This document shows positions 1 to 8,250 of a DNA stretch of 31,138 nucleotides, piece by piece. How positions within the stretch are numbered: position 1 is the first letter of the stretch; every line of letters starts with the position of its first letter. The DNA is taken from positions 1 to 31,138 of the forward strand of contig LSKJ01000038.1 in NCBI GenBank assembly GCA_001557035.1, given 5' to 3'. The stretch comes from Rhodospirillaceae bacterium CCH5-H10 (GTDB taxonomy: Bacteria; Pseudomonadota; Alphaproteobacteria; Reyranellales; Reyranellaceae). The notes under the pieces were generated by a model, which saw only the letters and a program-made list of their open reading frames with translations, did not search any database and was not told where the DNA came from. The translations under genes and the position numbers were made by a program.

Positions 1-25
1 GCCTTCCCCCTCCGCCCTTCGGGCA

Positions 26-48
26 CCTCCCCCGTGTGACGGGGGAGG
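26..48. repeat. Intergenic hairpin at the 3' side of the RutE-like gene
   Basis: A perfect 10-bp stem (26-35 with 39-48) closes a 3-base loop. A smaller hairpin, gccc-ttc-gggc, lies just to its left at 14-24. The element begins 10 bases beyond the stop codon of the minus-strand nitroreductase gene and has no T-tract, so it is a weak candidate for an intrinsic terminator. The G/C-rich composition resembles dispersed intergenic palindromes common in alphaproteobacterial genomes. That resemblance is from general knowledge and was not tested here. Confidence 0.6.
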
Positions 49-57
49 AGAAGATTC

Positions 58-639
58 TCAGACGATCTTGCAGACCTCGTCGAACGCGAAGCGCGGGCTG
101 CGGGCGAAGACCTTGGAATGGTCGCCGTAGCCGATGTTGCACAGGAAGTTCGTCTTGAACTTGCCGTCGGGGAAGAAGGCCGCGTCGACCTTGGCATTGT
201 CGAAGCCGCTCATGGCGCCGCAATCGAGACCGAGCGAGCGCGCCGCGATGATCAGGTAGGCGCCCTGCAGGGTGCCGTTGCGGAACGCGGTCGGCTCGGC
301 CGAGGGCTTGCCCTTGAACCAGTGGATCGCCGTCTGGTCGTGCGGAAACATCCGCGGCAGCTGCTCGAAGAATTCCGGGTCGTAGGCGAGGATCGTCGTC
401 ACCGGCGCCGTCATCGTCTTCTCGGTGTTGCCTGCGCTCAGCGCCGGCTTCAGCTTCTCCTTGCCCTCCTTGGTGCGCACGAAGACGATTCGTGCCGGCT
501 GGCAGTTGGCCGAGGTCGGACCCCACTTCATCAGGTCGTAGATTTCGTGCAGCTGCTTGTCGGTCACCGGCTTGTCCAGCCAGCCATTGTGCGTGCGGGC
601 CTCGCGGAAGATGGTGGCAAGCGCCTTGTCGTCGAGCAT
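58..639 (-). CDS. rutE: RutE-like nitroreductase family protein (probable malonic semialdehyde reductase)
   Basis: This encodes a 193-residue FMN-dependent nitroreductase-fold protein. It resembles E. coli RutE from memory along its whole length: an ARTHNGW motif near the N-terminus, then [17 protein letters not shown], a TAPVT segment, MSGFD and NIGYGD. RutE reduces malonic semialdehyde to 3-hydroxypropionate with NAD(P)H in the Rut uracil-degradation pathway. The ATG at 639 is preferred because AAGGGG precedes it with good spacing, and the reading frame upstream of it does not look like family sequence. No rutA, B, C or D genes are near, so the role may be general aldehyde or enal reduction. 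The assignment to the RutE/HadB-like group is firm; the physiological substrate is inferred. Confidence 0.85.
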   Translation of the reverse strand: MLDDKALATIFREARTHNGWLDKPVTDKQLHEIYDLMKWGPTSANCQPARIVFVRTKEGKEKLKPALSAGNTEKTMTAPVTTILAYDPEFFEQLPRMFPHDQTAIHWFKGKPSAEPTAFRNGTLQGAYLIIAARSLGLDCGAMSGFDNAKVDAAFFPDGKFKTNFLCNIGYGDHSKVFARSPRFAFDEVCKIV

Positions 640-659
640 CGGATTCCCCTTGTGTTGAG

Positions 660-689
660 CGACCGTAGCGAAGCTTCGCCACACGGTCG
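660..689. promoter_or_regulatory. 30-bp imperfect palindrome upstream of the RutE-like gene
   Basis: Arms cgaccgt (660-666) and acggtcg (683-689) flank the exact 12-base palindrome gcgaagcttcgc (668-679). The dyad sits 20 bases 5' of the minus-strand start at 639, in the gap shared with the divergent radical SAM gene. It could be an operator for a dimeric repressor or a hairpin in the mRNA leader. No regulator gene lies in the window to support either reading. Confidence 0.4.
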
Positions 690-786
690 AGACGCGCACA
701 TGTGATCGAGTTACCGTCCGGAACCCGCATTCCATTGCACGAACTGTGCTAGGCTCGGCCATCAACGCGCGTACAGGTTTTCATCG

Positions 787-1728
787 ATGCTGCCGGTCCT
801 GCTCGATCCCGCCAAATTCAAGGATGCCTGGATCACGGCCAAGGGCGAGACGCGGGCGCATGTGGCGCTCAAGTCTCTCGATACGCTGTGGTTCAACACC
901 GGCACCCTGTGCAACCTCACCTGCCGGAACTGCTACATCGAATCCTCACCGCGCAACGACCGGCTCGTTTACCTGACCGCGGCGGAGGTCGCCGGCTATC
1001 TCGACGAGATCGCGCGCGACGGTCACGCCACGAAGCTGATCGGCTTCACGGGCGGCGAGCCGTTCATGAATCCCGACCTCCCGGCGATGCTCGACGACGT
1101 GCTGTCGCGCGGGCTGAAGGCCATGGTGCTGACCAACGCCATGAAGCCGATGCACAAGATGAAGCCTGCCTTGCTCGACCTGCTGGCGCGCCACGGAAGC
1201 AATAATCTCACGATCCGCGTGTCGGTCGACCACCATGAGAGAGACCTGCACGAAGAAGAGCGGGGGCTCAGGAGCTGGAAGCCGACGATCGACGGGCTGG
1301 TCTGGCTCGCAGAGGCGGGCTTCGACGTGCATGTCGCCGGCCGCCATTTCTCGAACGAGACCGACGACGAGGTGCGCGCCGGCTATGCGCGGTTGTTCGC
1401 GCGTCTCTCCGTTCCCATCGATGCGCGCAATCCCGCGACCCTGGTCCTGTTTCCGGAGATGGATCCGACCGTCGACGTGCCTGAGATCACGACGGCCTGC
1501 TGGGGCATATTGAAGAAGTCGCCGGACAGCGTGATGTGCGCCTCGGCGCGCATGGTGGTGAAGCGCAAGGGTGCGGAACGTCCCGCCGTCGTGGCCTGCA
1601 CCTTGCTGCCCTACGATCCGCAATTCGAGCTGGGCGGGACGCTGGCCGAAAGCGCGGGGGCCGTGCGCCTCAACCATCCGCATTGCGCGAAGTTCTGCGT
1701 GCTGGGCGGAGCCGCCTGCAGCGCGTGA
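787..1728 (+). CDS. Radical SAM protein with C-terminal cysteine cluster
   Basis: A 313-residue protein whose CxxxCxxC motif (C42, C46, C49; LCNLTCRNCY) should bind the SAM-cleaving 4Fe-4S cluster. GGEP (89-92), which contacts SAM, follows at the usual place. A C-terminal set of cysteines (C238, C251, C271, C300, C304, C311) resembles SPASM/twitch-type auxiliary cluster ligands. The substrate is unknown. The gene overlaps the next by four bases (GTGA), and that gene overlaps the third by ATGA, so the three are probably translated together. The two partners match families that NCBI names radical-SAM/selenodomain-associated transferases. This protein is shorter than the radical SAM family usually cited with them and lacks its obvious C-terminal domain. 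No strong Shine-Dalgarno precedes the ATG. Confidence 0.85.
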   Translation: MLPVLLDPAKFKDAWITAKGETRAHVALKSLDTLWFNTGTLCNLTCRNCYIESSPRNDRLVYLTAAEVAGYLDEIARDGHATKLIGFTGGEPFMNPDLPAMLDDVLSRGLKAMVLTNAMKPMHKMKPALLDLLARHGSNNLTIRVSVDHHERDLHEEERGLRSWKPTIDGLVWLAEAGFDVHVAGRHFSNETDDEVRAGYARLFARLSVPIDARNPATLVLFPEMDPTVDVPEITTACWGILKKSPDSVMCASARMVVKRKGAERPAVVACTLLPYDPQFELGGTLAESAGAVRLNHPHCAKFCVLGGAACSA

Positions 1729-2408
1729 CGACGACACTCGACATCGTCATCCCGACGCTGAACGCCGGTCGCACGCTCGGCCGGACCCTGGCGGCGCTTC
1801 CCGCTCCGCCCGGCATCGCGGTCTCGACGACCGTCTGCGACGGCGGTTCCGGCGACGATACGGTGGCGATCGCACGCGACGCCGATGCCAGGATCGTGAT
1901 CGCGCCGCCGGGACGGGGCGGACAATTGAGTGTCGGCGCCGCGGCGGGTGATGCGCCATGGCTGCTGTTCCTGCACGCCGATACGCGACTCGATCCCGGC
2001 GCCCATGCGATCATCGCGCGTTTCGTCTCGTCGCGCGCCAGTGACGACAAGGCCGGCTACTTCCGACTGCGCTTCGACACGGCCGACTCCCGCGCACGAA
2101 GGATCGAACGGCTCGCCGCGTGGCGCTGCCGCACCTTCGGCCTGCCCTATGGCGACCAGGGCCTGCTGATCGCGCGCGCGCACTACGAGCGTCTCGGGGG
2201 CTTTCGCTCCCTGCCGCTGATGGAGGATGTCGACCTCGTGCGCCGCGTCGGCCCCCGCAATCTGGTCGCGCTCGACGCCGATGCGCTCACGTCGCCCGTG
2301 CGTTACCAGCGCGACGGCTGGCTCGCCCGGCCGCTGCGAAACCTGGGCTGCCTCGCGCTCTACTTCGCCGGAGTCTCGCCGAACGTCCTGCGCAGGCTCT
2401 ACGGATGA
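1725..2408 (+). CDS. TIGR04283-like family 2 glycosyltransferase
   Basis: A 227-residue GT-A fold glycosyltransferase. Visible features in order are DIVIPTLN near the N-terminus, a nucleotide-binding DGGSGDDT (39-46), the metal-binding region LFLHADTRLD (81-90), and the acceptor-side motifs GDQG (143-146) and MEDVDLVRR (166-174). This pattern fits the family NCBI calls rSAM/selenodomain-associated transferase 2. The start is GTG at 1725, which shares bases with the TGA of the upstream radical SAM gene; family sequence begins right there (TTTLDIVIP). There is no signal peptide or membrane anchor, so it is likely cytoplasmic. The donor sugar and acceptor are unknown. Confidence 0.85.
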   Translation: MTTTLDIVIPTLNAGRTLGRTLAALPAPPGIAVSTTVCDGGSGDDTVAIARDADARIVIAPPGRGGQLSVGAAAGDAPWLLFLHADTRLDPGAHAIIARFVSSRASDDKAGYFRLRFDTADSRARRIERLAAWRCRTFGLPYGDQGLLIARAHYERLGGFRSLPLMEDVDLVRRVGPRNLVALDADALTSPVRYQRDGWLARPLRNLGCLALYFAGVSPNVLRRLYG

Positions 2409-3001
2409 CGACGCGCCATCTCGTCATCTTCGCACGCGCGCCACAGGCCGGTCGCGTGAAGCGCCGCCTCGGGGCAGCGATCGGCATGATGGAGGCGGCC
2501 CGTTTCTATCGCCGTATCCTAACCACGCAGATCGAGCGCATGGTGCGGGATCCGCGCTGGACGGTCTGGCTGTTCGTCACGCCCGACAACGGACTTGCCC
2601 ATCCCGCCTGGCGTCTCGTGCCGGTGTCGCGACGACGGCCGCAGCGACAGGGCGATCTCGGCCGCCGCATGAGGCGACCTTTCGAGACCTTGCCGCCGGG
2701 GCCCGTCGTGCTGGTCGGCAGCGACATCCCGGCAATGCGCGCCCCTCACATCGCCCGCGCCTTCGCCCTGCTCGGGCAACACGAACTCGTCTTCGGACCG
2801 GCACGCGACGGCGGCTTCTGGCTGGTCGGCGCGAAACGCCTGCGCCCTTTGCCCTATACGCTGTTCGACAAGGTGCTCTGGTCGACGCCAACGGCGCTGG
2901 CCGACACGCTGGCCAGCATCCCCCCGCACGTCACGACCGCATTGGCCGACACGCTCGACGATATCGACGATGCCGAAGCGCTGCGGCGGCTGACGCTCTA
3001 A
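2405..3001 (+). CDS. DUF2064/TIGR04282-like nucleotidyl- or glycosyltransferase
   Basis: A 198-residue protein of the DUF2064 group, GT-A-like and distantly related to CofC/MobA nucleotidyltransferases. It opens with HLVIFARAPQAGRVKRRLG, carries GSDIP (105-109) where the family usually has G(T/S)DxP, and then GPARDGGFWLVG (131-142). It corresponds to what NCBI names rSAM/selenodomain-associated transferase 1. Its ATG overlaps the TGA of the preceding glycosyltransferase gene, so it is the last gene of a three-gene coupled operon. Its TAA overlaps the stop codon of the convergent gene. The chemistry is not established; a nucleotide-activated sugar or precursor is a reasonable guess. Confidence 0.82.
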   Translation: MTTRHLVIFARAPQAGRVKRRLGAAIGMMEAARFYRRILTTQIERMVRDPRWTVWLFVTPDNGLAHPAWRLVPVSRRRPQRQGDLGRRMRRPFETLPPGPVVLVGSDIPAMRAPHIARAFALLGQHELVFGPARDGGFWLVGAKRLRPLPYTLFDKVLWSTPTALADTLASIPPHVTTALADTLDDIDDAEALRRLTL

Positions 3002-4428
3002 GCGACCGCCTTCTTCAAGCCGTCGAGTTCGCGCCGCACGTGGGCAAAGACATCGTTCCAGCTTCCGCCGACCGTCTGTTTGAAGAGTCGCGCCGAGGGA
3101 TACCAGGGCGCGTCGGCGCCGCCGAGTTGCCAGCGCCAGTCGGCGGTCGCGGGCAGAAGCACCCAGGTCTTCACACCCATCGCCGCGGCGAGGTGCGCGA
3201 CCGGCGCGTCGATCGAGATCAGCAGGTCGAGCTGGGAGAGCGCCGTGGCGGCCTCGGCGAAATCGAAGATGCCGCGGCCGACATCGTGCACGAGGCCGCC
3301 CGCGCCGAAGGTCTGGATGTCCTTCTGATGGACGCCGCCCTGCAGGCTGAAGAGCAGCAATTGCGGATCGCCCGAGAGCGCCAGGAACTGCTCGAACGGA
3401 ACCGAGCGCTGCCGGTCCTGGGCCTGGCCGGGCATCGCCGCCCAATAAATGCCGATGCGCAGTTTCGCCCCGTCGCGATGGCCGAGCTTGATGCGGCTTT
3501 CCTCCGGCGCGCGCAGATACGGCGGCTCGGCCGGCGAGGCCGCGAAGTCCGGCCGGCAGAGATGCGGCAGCGACACCATCGAGGCATGGACATCGAACGC
3601 CGGCAGCTTCTCGCCCTCGGCCACGACCTCGTCGACATAGTCGACGGCGCGCAGCAATTCCTTCAGCAGCGCCTGGCAGAGCACGACGACCGTGGCGCCG
3701 CGCCGCTTCAGGTCGCGGGCGAAGCGGACGAACAGCAGCGCGTCGCTCAGGCCCTGCTCGGGATAGAGCAGGATGCGCTTGCCCTCGAGCGGCCCGCCGT
3801 CCCAGGCCGGCTGCGCGAACTCGGGCGCCGGCGTCTCGGGCAGGCGCTTGCGCGTCTCGTAGGCCGTGAACCCTTCCGCCAGGTCGCCGCGCATCAGCAG
3901 CGCGAGGGCGAATTCGACCCTCATCCGGCGACCGTCGGGATTGAGGGTCAGCGCGCGACTGAAGCAGCCGATGGCCTCGTCGAGGCGGCCGAGGTCGCGC
4001 AGGCAGAGCGCCAGGTTGAAGAAGCCCTCGGCATAGTCGCGGCTGAGCGCGATCGACTGGTAGTGATGCTTCACCGCCTCGTCGAACCGGTGCGCGGCGC
4101 GCAGCGCATTGCCGAGGTTGGAATGCAGAGCCGGGTTTGCGGGATCGGCCGCCAGCGAGAGGCGATGATGCGACACCGAGGCTTCGAGCTTGCCGGCGAG
4201 CCGCAGCGCGACGCCGAGATTGTTGTGCAGCTCCGCATGATCGGGGCGCACGGAGAGCAGCCGCAGATAGGACGCGATCGCCTCGTCGAGCCGGCCGGCG
4301 CGATGGGCCTGCGACGCCAGGCGCAGCTGTTGCACGAAACTGTCGGCCGCACTCCCGAACAAGGGCGTCGGCGCGCTGGAAGCCGCCGATTCCCGCGTCG
4401 CCGGGTGGAAGTTGGGCGTGTCGTTCAC
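2998..4428 (-). CDS. TPR-repeat protein with C-terminal GT9-like glycosyltransferase domain
   Basis: A 476-residue protein in two parts. Residues about 30-210 are tandem tetratricopeptide repeats with the usual spacing (for example HNNLGVALRLAGKLEAS, HSNLGNALRAAHRFDEA, FNLALCLRDLGRLDEAI). The rest looks like the second half of a heptosyltransferase/GT9-type fold: a glycine-rich QGLSDALLFVRFARDL segment and a late DLLISIDAPVAHLAAAMG nucleotide-sugar-site motif. Such proteins are thought to glycosylate cell-surface or protein targets, with the TPRs binding a partner; neither substrate is known. The start is GTG at 4428, because the family-like sequence begins there and no in-frame ATG precedes it. 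Its stop codon overlaps that of the convergent DUF2064 gene (2998-3001). Confidence 0.78.
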   Translation of the reverse strand: MNDTPNFHPATRESAASSAPTPLFGSAADSFVQQLRLASQAHRAGRLDEAIASYLRLLSVRPDHAELHNNLGVALRLAGKLEASVSHHRLSLAADPANPALHSNLGNALRAAHRFDEAVKHHYQSIALSRDYAEGFFNLALCLRDLGRLDEAIGCFSRALTLNPDGRRMRVEFALALLMRGDLAEGFTAYETRKRLPETPAPEFAQPAWDGGPLEGKRILLYPEQGLSDALLFVRFARDLKRRGATVVVLCQALLKELLRAVDYVDEVVAEGEKLPAFDVHASMVSLPHLCRPDFAASPAEPPYLRAPEESRIKLGHRDGAKLRIGIYWAAMPGQAQDRQRSVPFEQFLALSGDPQLLLFSLQGGVHQKDIQTFGAGGLVHDVGRGIFDFAEAATALSQLDLLISIDAPVAHLAAAMGVKTWVLLPATADWRWQLGGADAPWYPSARLFKQTVGGSWNDVFAHVRRELDGLKKAVA

Positions 4429-4470
4429 GCTCGCAGTTTACCTCAGCAGCCCCTTACAAGCACCCATCCT

Positions 4471-4508
4471 CAAACGAAAATGGCGCAGGCCAGCCGGCCC
4501 ACGCCATT
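4471..4508 (-). terminator. Rho-independent terminator downstream of asd
   Basis: Read on the minus strand, AATGGCG and CGCCATT (outer arms 4502-4508 and 4479-4485) enclose an inner GGCC-GGCT-GGCC hairpin. The stem is followed directly by TTTTCGTTT (down to 4471). The stem begins 24 bases past the asd stop codon, as expected for an intrinsic terminator. Confidence 0.75.
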
Positions 4509-4531
4509 CAACTCAGTCGAGACGAAGGACT

Positions 4532-5545
<1,014 letters not shown>

Positions 5546-5604
5546 GACTATATGCGCCTAGCGTGCGCGCACCCCTGATTGAAGGACAGGGGGAGATACG
5601 CGCA

Positions 5605-5632
5605 CGGCCCCGCTTTGGCAAGAATGGGGCCG
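5605..5632. terminator. Hairpin between the Bug-family gene and asd
   Basis: Arms cggcccc (5605-5611) and ggggccg (5626-5632) form a 7-bp G/C stem, with a small ctt/aag extension inside the loop. It lies just beyond the stop of the minus-strand Bug gene (5640) and about 60 bases 5' of asd. No T-tract follows, so it may be only a weak or Rho-assisted terminator. Confidence 0.4.
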
Positions 5633-5639
5633 GCAGCCC

Positions 5640-6614
5640 CTAGTCGGCCGACGCGCCGGAGGCCTTGATGATGGGCAACCACAAAGCGAGATCGGCGGCG
5701 ACCAGCTTCTGCGCCGCCGCCGGGGTGATCGGGGGCAGCATTTCGATGCCCTGTCCCATCATCTTCTCGCGCACCTGAGGCAACTGGCCGATGCGGTTGA
5801 TCTCGGTATTGAGACGCGTGACCACCGGCTCGGGCACGCCGGCCGGGACGGCGAAGCCCATCCAGGTGTTCACGACGTACTCCTTGACCCCGGCCTCGAT
5901 CATGGTCGGTGCGTCGGGCAGGAGGTTGGAGCGCTGCTCGCTGGTCACGGCCAGTGCCTTGAGCTTGCCGCCCTTGATCAGGCCGATGACCGTCGGCGTG
6001 TTGAAGAGGCCCATCGCCACCTCGCCGTTGGCGACGGCCTGGATGCCGGCCGGCGTCGCGCGATAGGGCACGTGCTGCAGCTTCACGCCGGTCCGCAACT
6101 CCAGCAGCACGCCGGACATGTGGTGACTGGTGCCGACACCGCCCGACGAGTAGGTGAGCTCGCCCGGCTTGGCACGAGCCTGCGCCAGCAGGTCGGCTAC
6201 GGTTTTGGCCGGATTGTCGGGTGAAACGATCAGGACGTTGGAGACCCCGCCGGTCACTGCGACCATCGCGAGGTCCTTCAGCGGATCGTAGCCCGGAGTC
6301 TTGTAGAGGCCGATGTTGAACACCATCGTGCCCTGCGAGACCAGGCCCATCGTGTAGCCATCGGCCGGGGCGCGGGCCAGCTCGGCGGTGGCGATCGTCC
6401 CGCCGGCGCCGGTCTTGTTGTCGACCACGACGGTCTGTCCCAGCGACTTGCCCAGTTCCTCGGCGAAGACGCGCGCGACGATGTCGGCCGTGGCCCCCGG
6501 CGCCAGCGGCACGATCATGCGAATCGGCTTGGCGGGCCAGGACTGCGCCAGAGCGACAGTCGAAGGGAGTGCGAGAGCCGCCGCGAGAAGCGATCGCCGT
6601 TTAAGATGCGACAT
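5640..6614 (-). CDS. Bug-family (tripartite tricarboxylate transporter type) periplasmic binding protein
   Basis: A 324-residue periplasmic solute-binding protein of the Bug/TctC family, which captures carboxylates or related ligands for export-independent uptake by TctAB-type permeases. The start at 6614 is chosen because AGGAGG lies five bases upstream; an ATG five codons earlier lacks this spacing. The protein opens with KRRS, a hydrophobic stretch and an ALA-QS cleavage site near residue 23. Typical Bug sequence follows: PIRMIVPLAPGATAD, VDNKTGAGG and APADGYT. No TctA or TctB gene is nearby, so it is an orphan receptor, as most Bug proteins are. The ligand cannot be read from sequence. 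Confidence 0.92.
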   Translation of the reverse strand: MSHLKRRSLLAAALALPSTVALAQSWPAKPIRMIVPLAPGATADIVARVFAEELGKSLGQTVVVDNKTGAGGTIATAELARAPADGYTMGLVSQGTMVFNIGLYKTPGYDPLKDLAMVAVTGGVSNVLIVSPDNPAKTVADLLAQARAKPGELTYSSGGVGTSHHMSGVLLELRTGVKLQHVPYRATPAGIQAVANGEVAMGLFNTPTVIGLIKGGKLKALAVTSEQRSNLLPDAPTMIEAGVKEYVVNTWMGFAVPAGVPEPVVTRLNTEINRIGQLPQVREKMMGQGIEMLPPITPAAAQKLVAADLALWLPIIKASGASAD

Positions 6615-6632
6615 TTGCCCTCCTGTCATCGC

Positions 6633-6652
6633 GGGCGGGGTAATCCCCGCCC
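6633..6652. repeat. Strong hairpin upstream of the Bug-family gene
   Basis: An exact 8-bp stem, gggcgggg (6633-6640) with ccccgccc (6645-6652), closes a TAAT loop. It lies 18 bases upstream of the Bug gene start on the minus strand, close to its AGGAGG, and downstream of the sulfatase stop. It could act as a terminator for the sulfatase or as a leader structure. Confidence 0.5.
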
Positions 6653-6656
6653 TTTA

Positions 6657-6721
6657 GCGAAGCGAAGGATCTCGCGTCCGCCACATCGTACCTGCCCGCA
6701 ATGTGAGGTCCTTCGCTGCGC
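6657..6721. repeat. Inverted-repeat element (cttcgct type)
   Basis: Arms 6657-6672 (gcgaagcgaaggatct) and 6706-6721 (aggtccttcgctgcgc) are reverse complements at 14 of 16 positions, around a 33-base centre. The sequence ccttcgctgcgctcaggacgac resembles dispersed repeats found in many proteobacterial genomes. It fills the short gap between the sulfatase and Bug genes. Confidence 0.55.
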
Positions 6722-6734
6722 TCAGGACGACTGA

Positions 6735-8135
6735 CTAAAGACCAACCGATCTTGCGACCAAAGCGGCGAGCTGCTTGCGCAAACGCGCGACCAGCCCCTG
6801 CTCCGATCGCTTGCCGATCAGATTGTGCATTTCATAGGGATCGTTCTTGAGGTCATAGAGTTCGTCGCAGGCGACGCCGTCGAGCGACTTCTGCGTCCAG
6901 TGGATATACTTGTGACGCTTGGTGCGGATCGCCTTGTAGCTCATGCCGACGAGCCACGGCATGGCGTTCTCGCTGAAGTATTCGCACATGAACGAGGTGC
7001 GCCAGCCCTTGGGTTTCGCCCCCTTCGCGAGCGGTTTCAGCGACTGGCCCTGCATCGTCTTGAAATCGGCGGCCTTGCCGCCGGCGAGATCGACCAGCGT
7101 CGGCGCGATGTCGAGCGCCAGCACGAGTTCGTCGTTGACGGTGCCCGGCTTGAACCAGGCGGGATAGCGGATGAGGAACGGCGACTTGATGCCTTCCTCG
7201 TAGGCGAAGCGCCGCTCCGGCCCCAGCCCGTGCTCGCCGAAGAAGTAGCCGTTGTCGCCGAAGAACAGGATGAAGGTGTTGTCGAGTTCGCCGTTCTCTT
7301 CCAGCACCTTGAAGATGTCGCCCATGCCCTCGTCGACCGAGGCCATCATGGCGGCGCGCAGGCGGATCTCCTCGTCGGTGCCGGCCAGGATTCCGTCCAG
7401 CACCTTGCGCGACGCCTCGTTGACGCGCATCGCGTGGGCTTCCGTCCAGGCCGGCTTGTCCTTCACCACATCCGCCGCCGGCAGGGCATTGGGCCGGCGC
7501 GGGAAGCGCTCGCCCCTGTAGAGATCGGCGTGGCGCGGCGCCGGGCGGTAGCCGCCGTCGGTGAAATCGATCGTGCCGTCGGCCGCCTGGAAGGCGTCGG
7601 GATGCACGGCCTTGTGCGCGAAGAACAGGGCGAAGGGCTTGTCGCGCTTCTTCTTCAGGAAATCGACCGCATGCCCGTTCAGGAGATCGGTGATGTAGCC
7701 TTCGTACTTCTTTTCCTTGCCGTCGATGTTCAGCACCGGATCGATGATCGAGCCGTGGCCGGGAAAGCTCACCCACTTGTCGTAGCCCGGGCGCGGCCCG
7801 CCGGAGTTGCCCATGTGCCACTTGCCGACATGGGCGGTCTCGTAGCCCAGCCGCTGCAGGATGACGTGATAGTTGGGCAGCCGATGGCTGTGCGCGTCGC
7901 GCGCCACGTTGTCGATGATGCCGTGACGGCTCGCATACTGGCCGGTCAGGATCGAGGCGCGGTTGGGAGAGCAGAGCGGCGTGGTATGGAACGCCGAGGT
8001 GAACATCGCGCCTTCGTGGCCGATCCGGTCGATATGCGGCGTCTTCATGTAGGGATGACCGCAGATCCCCAGCTCGTCGAACCGCAGGTCGTCGATCAGG
8101 ACGATCAGGAAATTGGGCTTACGCTTCTTTGCCAC
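6735..8135 (-). CDS. Type I sulfatase (alkaline phosphatase superfamily)
   Basis: A 466-residue formylglycine-dependent sulfatase that hydrolyses sulfate esters. The C-x-P-x-R signature is intact (C55 in LCSPNRASILTG), so the catalytic cysteine can be converted to formylglycine. The metal-binding LIDDLRFDELG opens the protein and FFGDNGYFFGEHG lies in the second half. No signal peptide is visible (MAKKRKPNFL), so it is probably cytoplasmic. The start is GTG at 8135 because the conserved PNFLIVLIDD begins there. No maturase gene was recognised nearby. It is divergent from a coupled CoA-transferase pair and lies upstream of the Bug gene, which hints at sulfated-compound catabolism. The substrate is unknown. 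Confidence 0.93.
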   Translation of the reverse strand: MAKKRKPNFLIVLIDDLRFDELGICGHPYMKTPHIDRIGHEGAMFTSAFHTTPLCSPNRASILTGQYASRHGIIDNVARDAHSHRLPNYHVILQRLGYETAHVGKWHMGNSGGPRPGYDKWVSFPGHGSIIDPVLNIDGKEKKYEGYITDLLNGHAVDFLKKKRDKPFALFFAHKAVHPDAFQAADGTIDFTDGGYRPAPRHADLYRGERFPRRPNALPAADVVKDKPAWTEAHAMRVNEASRKVLDGILAGTDEEIRLRAAMMASVDEGMGDIFKVLEENGELDNTFILFFGDNGYFFGEHGLGPERRFAYEEGIKSPFLIRYPAWFKPGTVNDELVLALDIAPTLVDLAGGKAADFKTMQGQSLKPLAKGAKPKGWRTSFMCEYFSENAMPWLVGMSYKAIRTKRHKYIHWTQKSLDGVACDELYDLKNDPYEMHNLIGKRSEQGLVARLRKQLAALVARSVGL

Positions 8136-8250
8136 TACGACACCCCGCTCATATTTCCGGCAAGCACATCGCGTGCCGAAACCAGCCTATCGAGCGGTGT
8201 TGACGGCGACCAGAGGCCCGCGCCCATATCGGCCGCGAAAGGGATTTTCC

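Noticed and set aside
737..749. GCAC-N5-GTGC dyad upstream of the radical SAM gene as an NtrC site
   Set aside because: NtrC half-sites are spaced two bases wider, so the match is not convincing.
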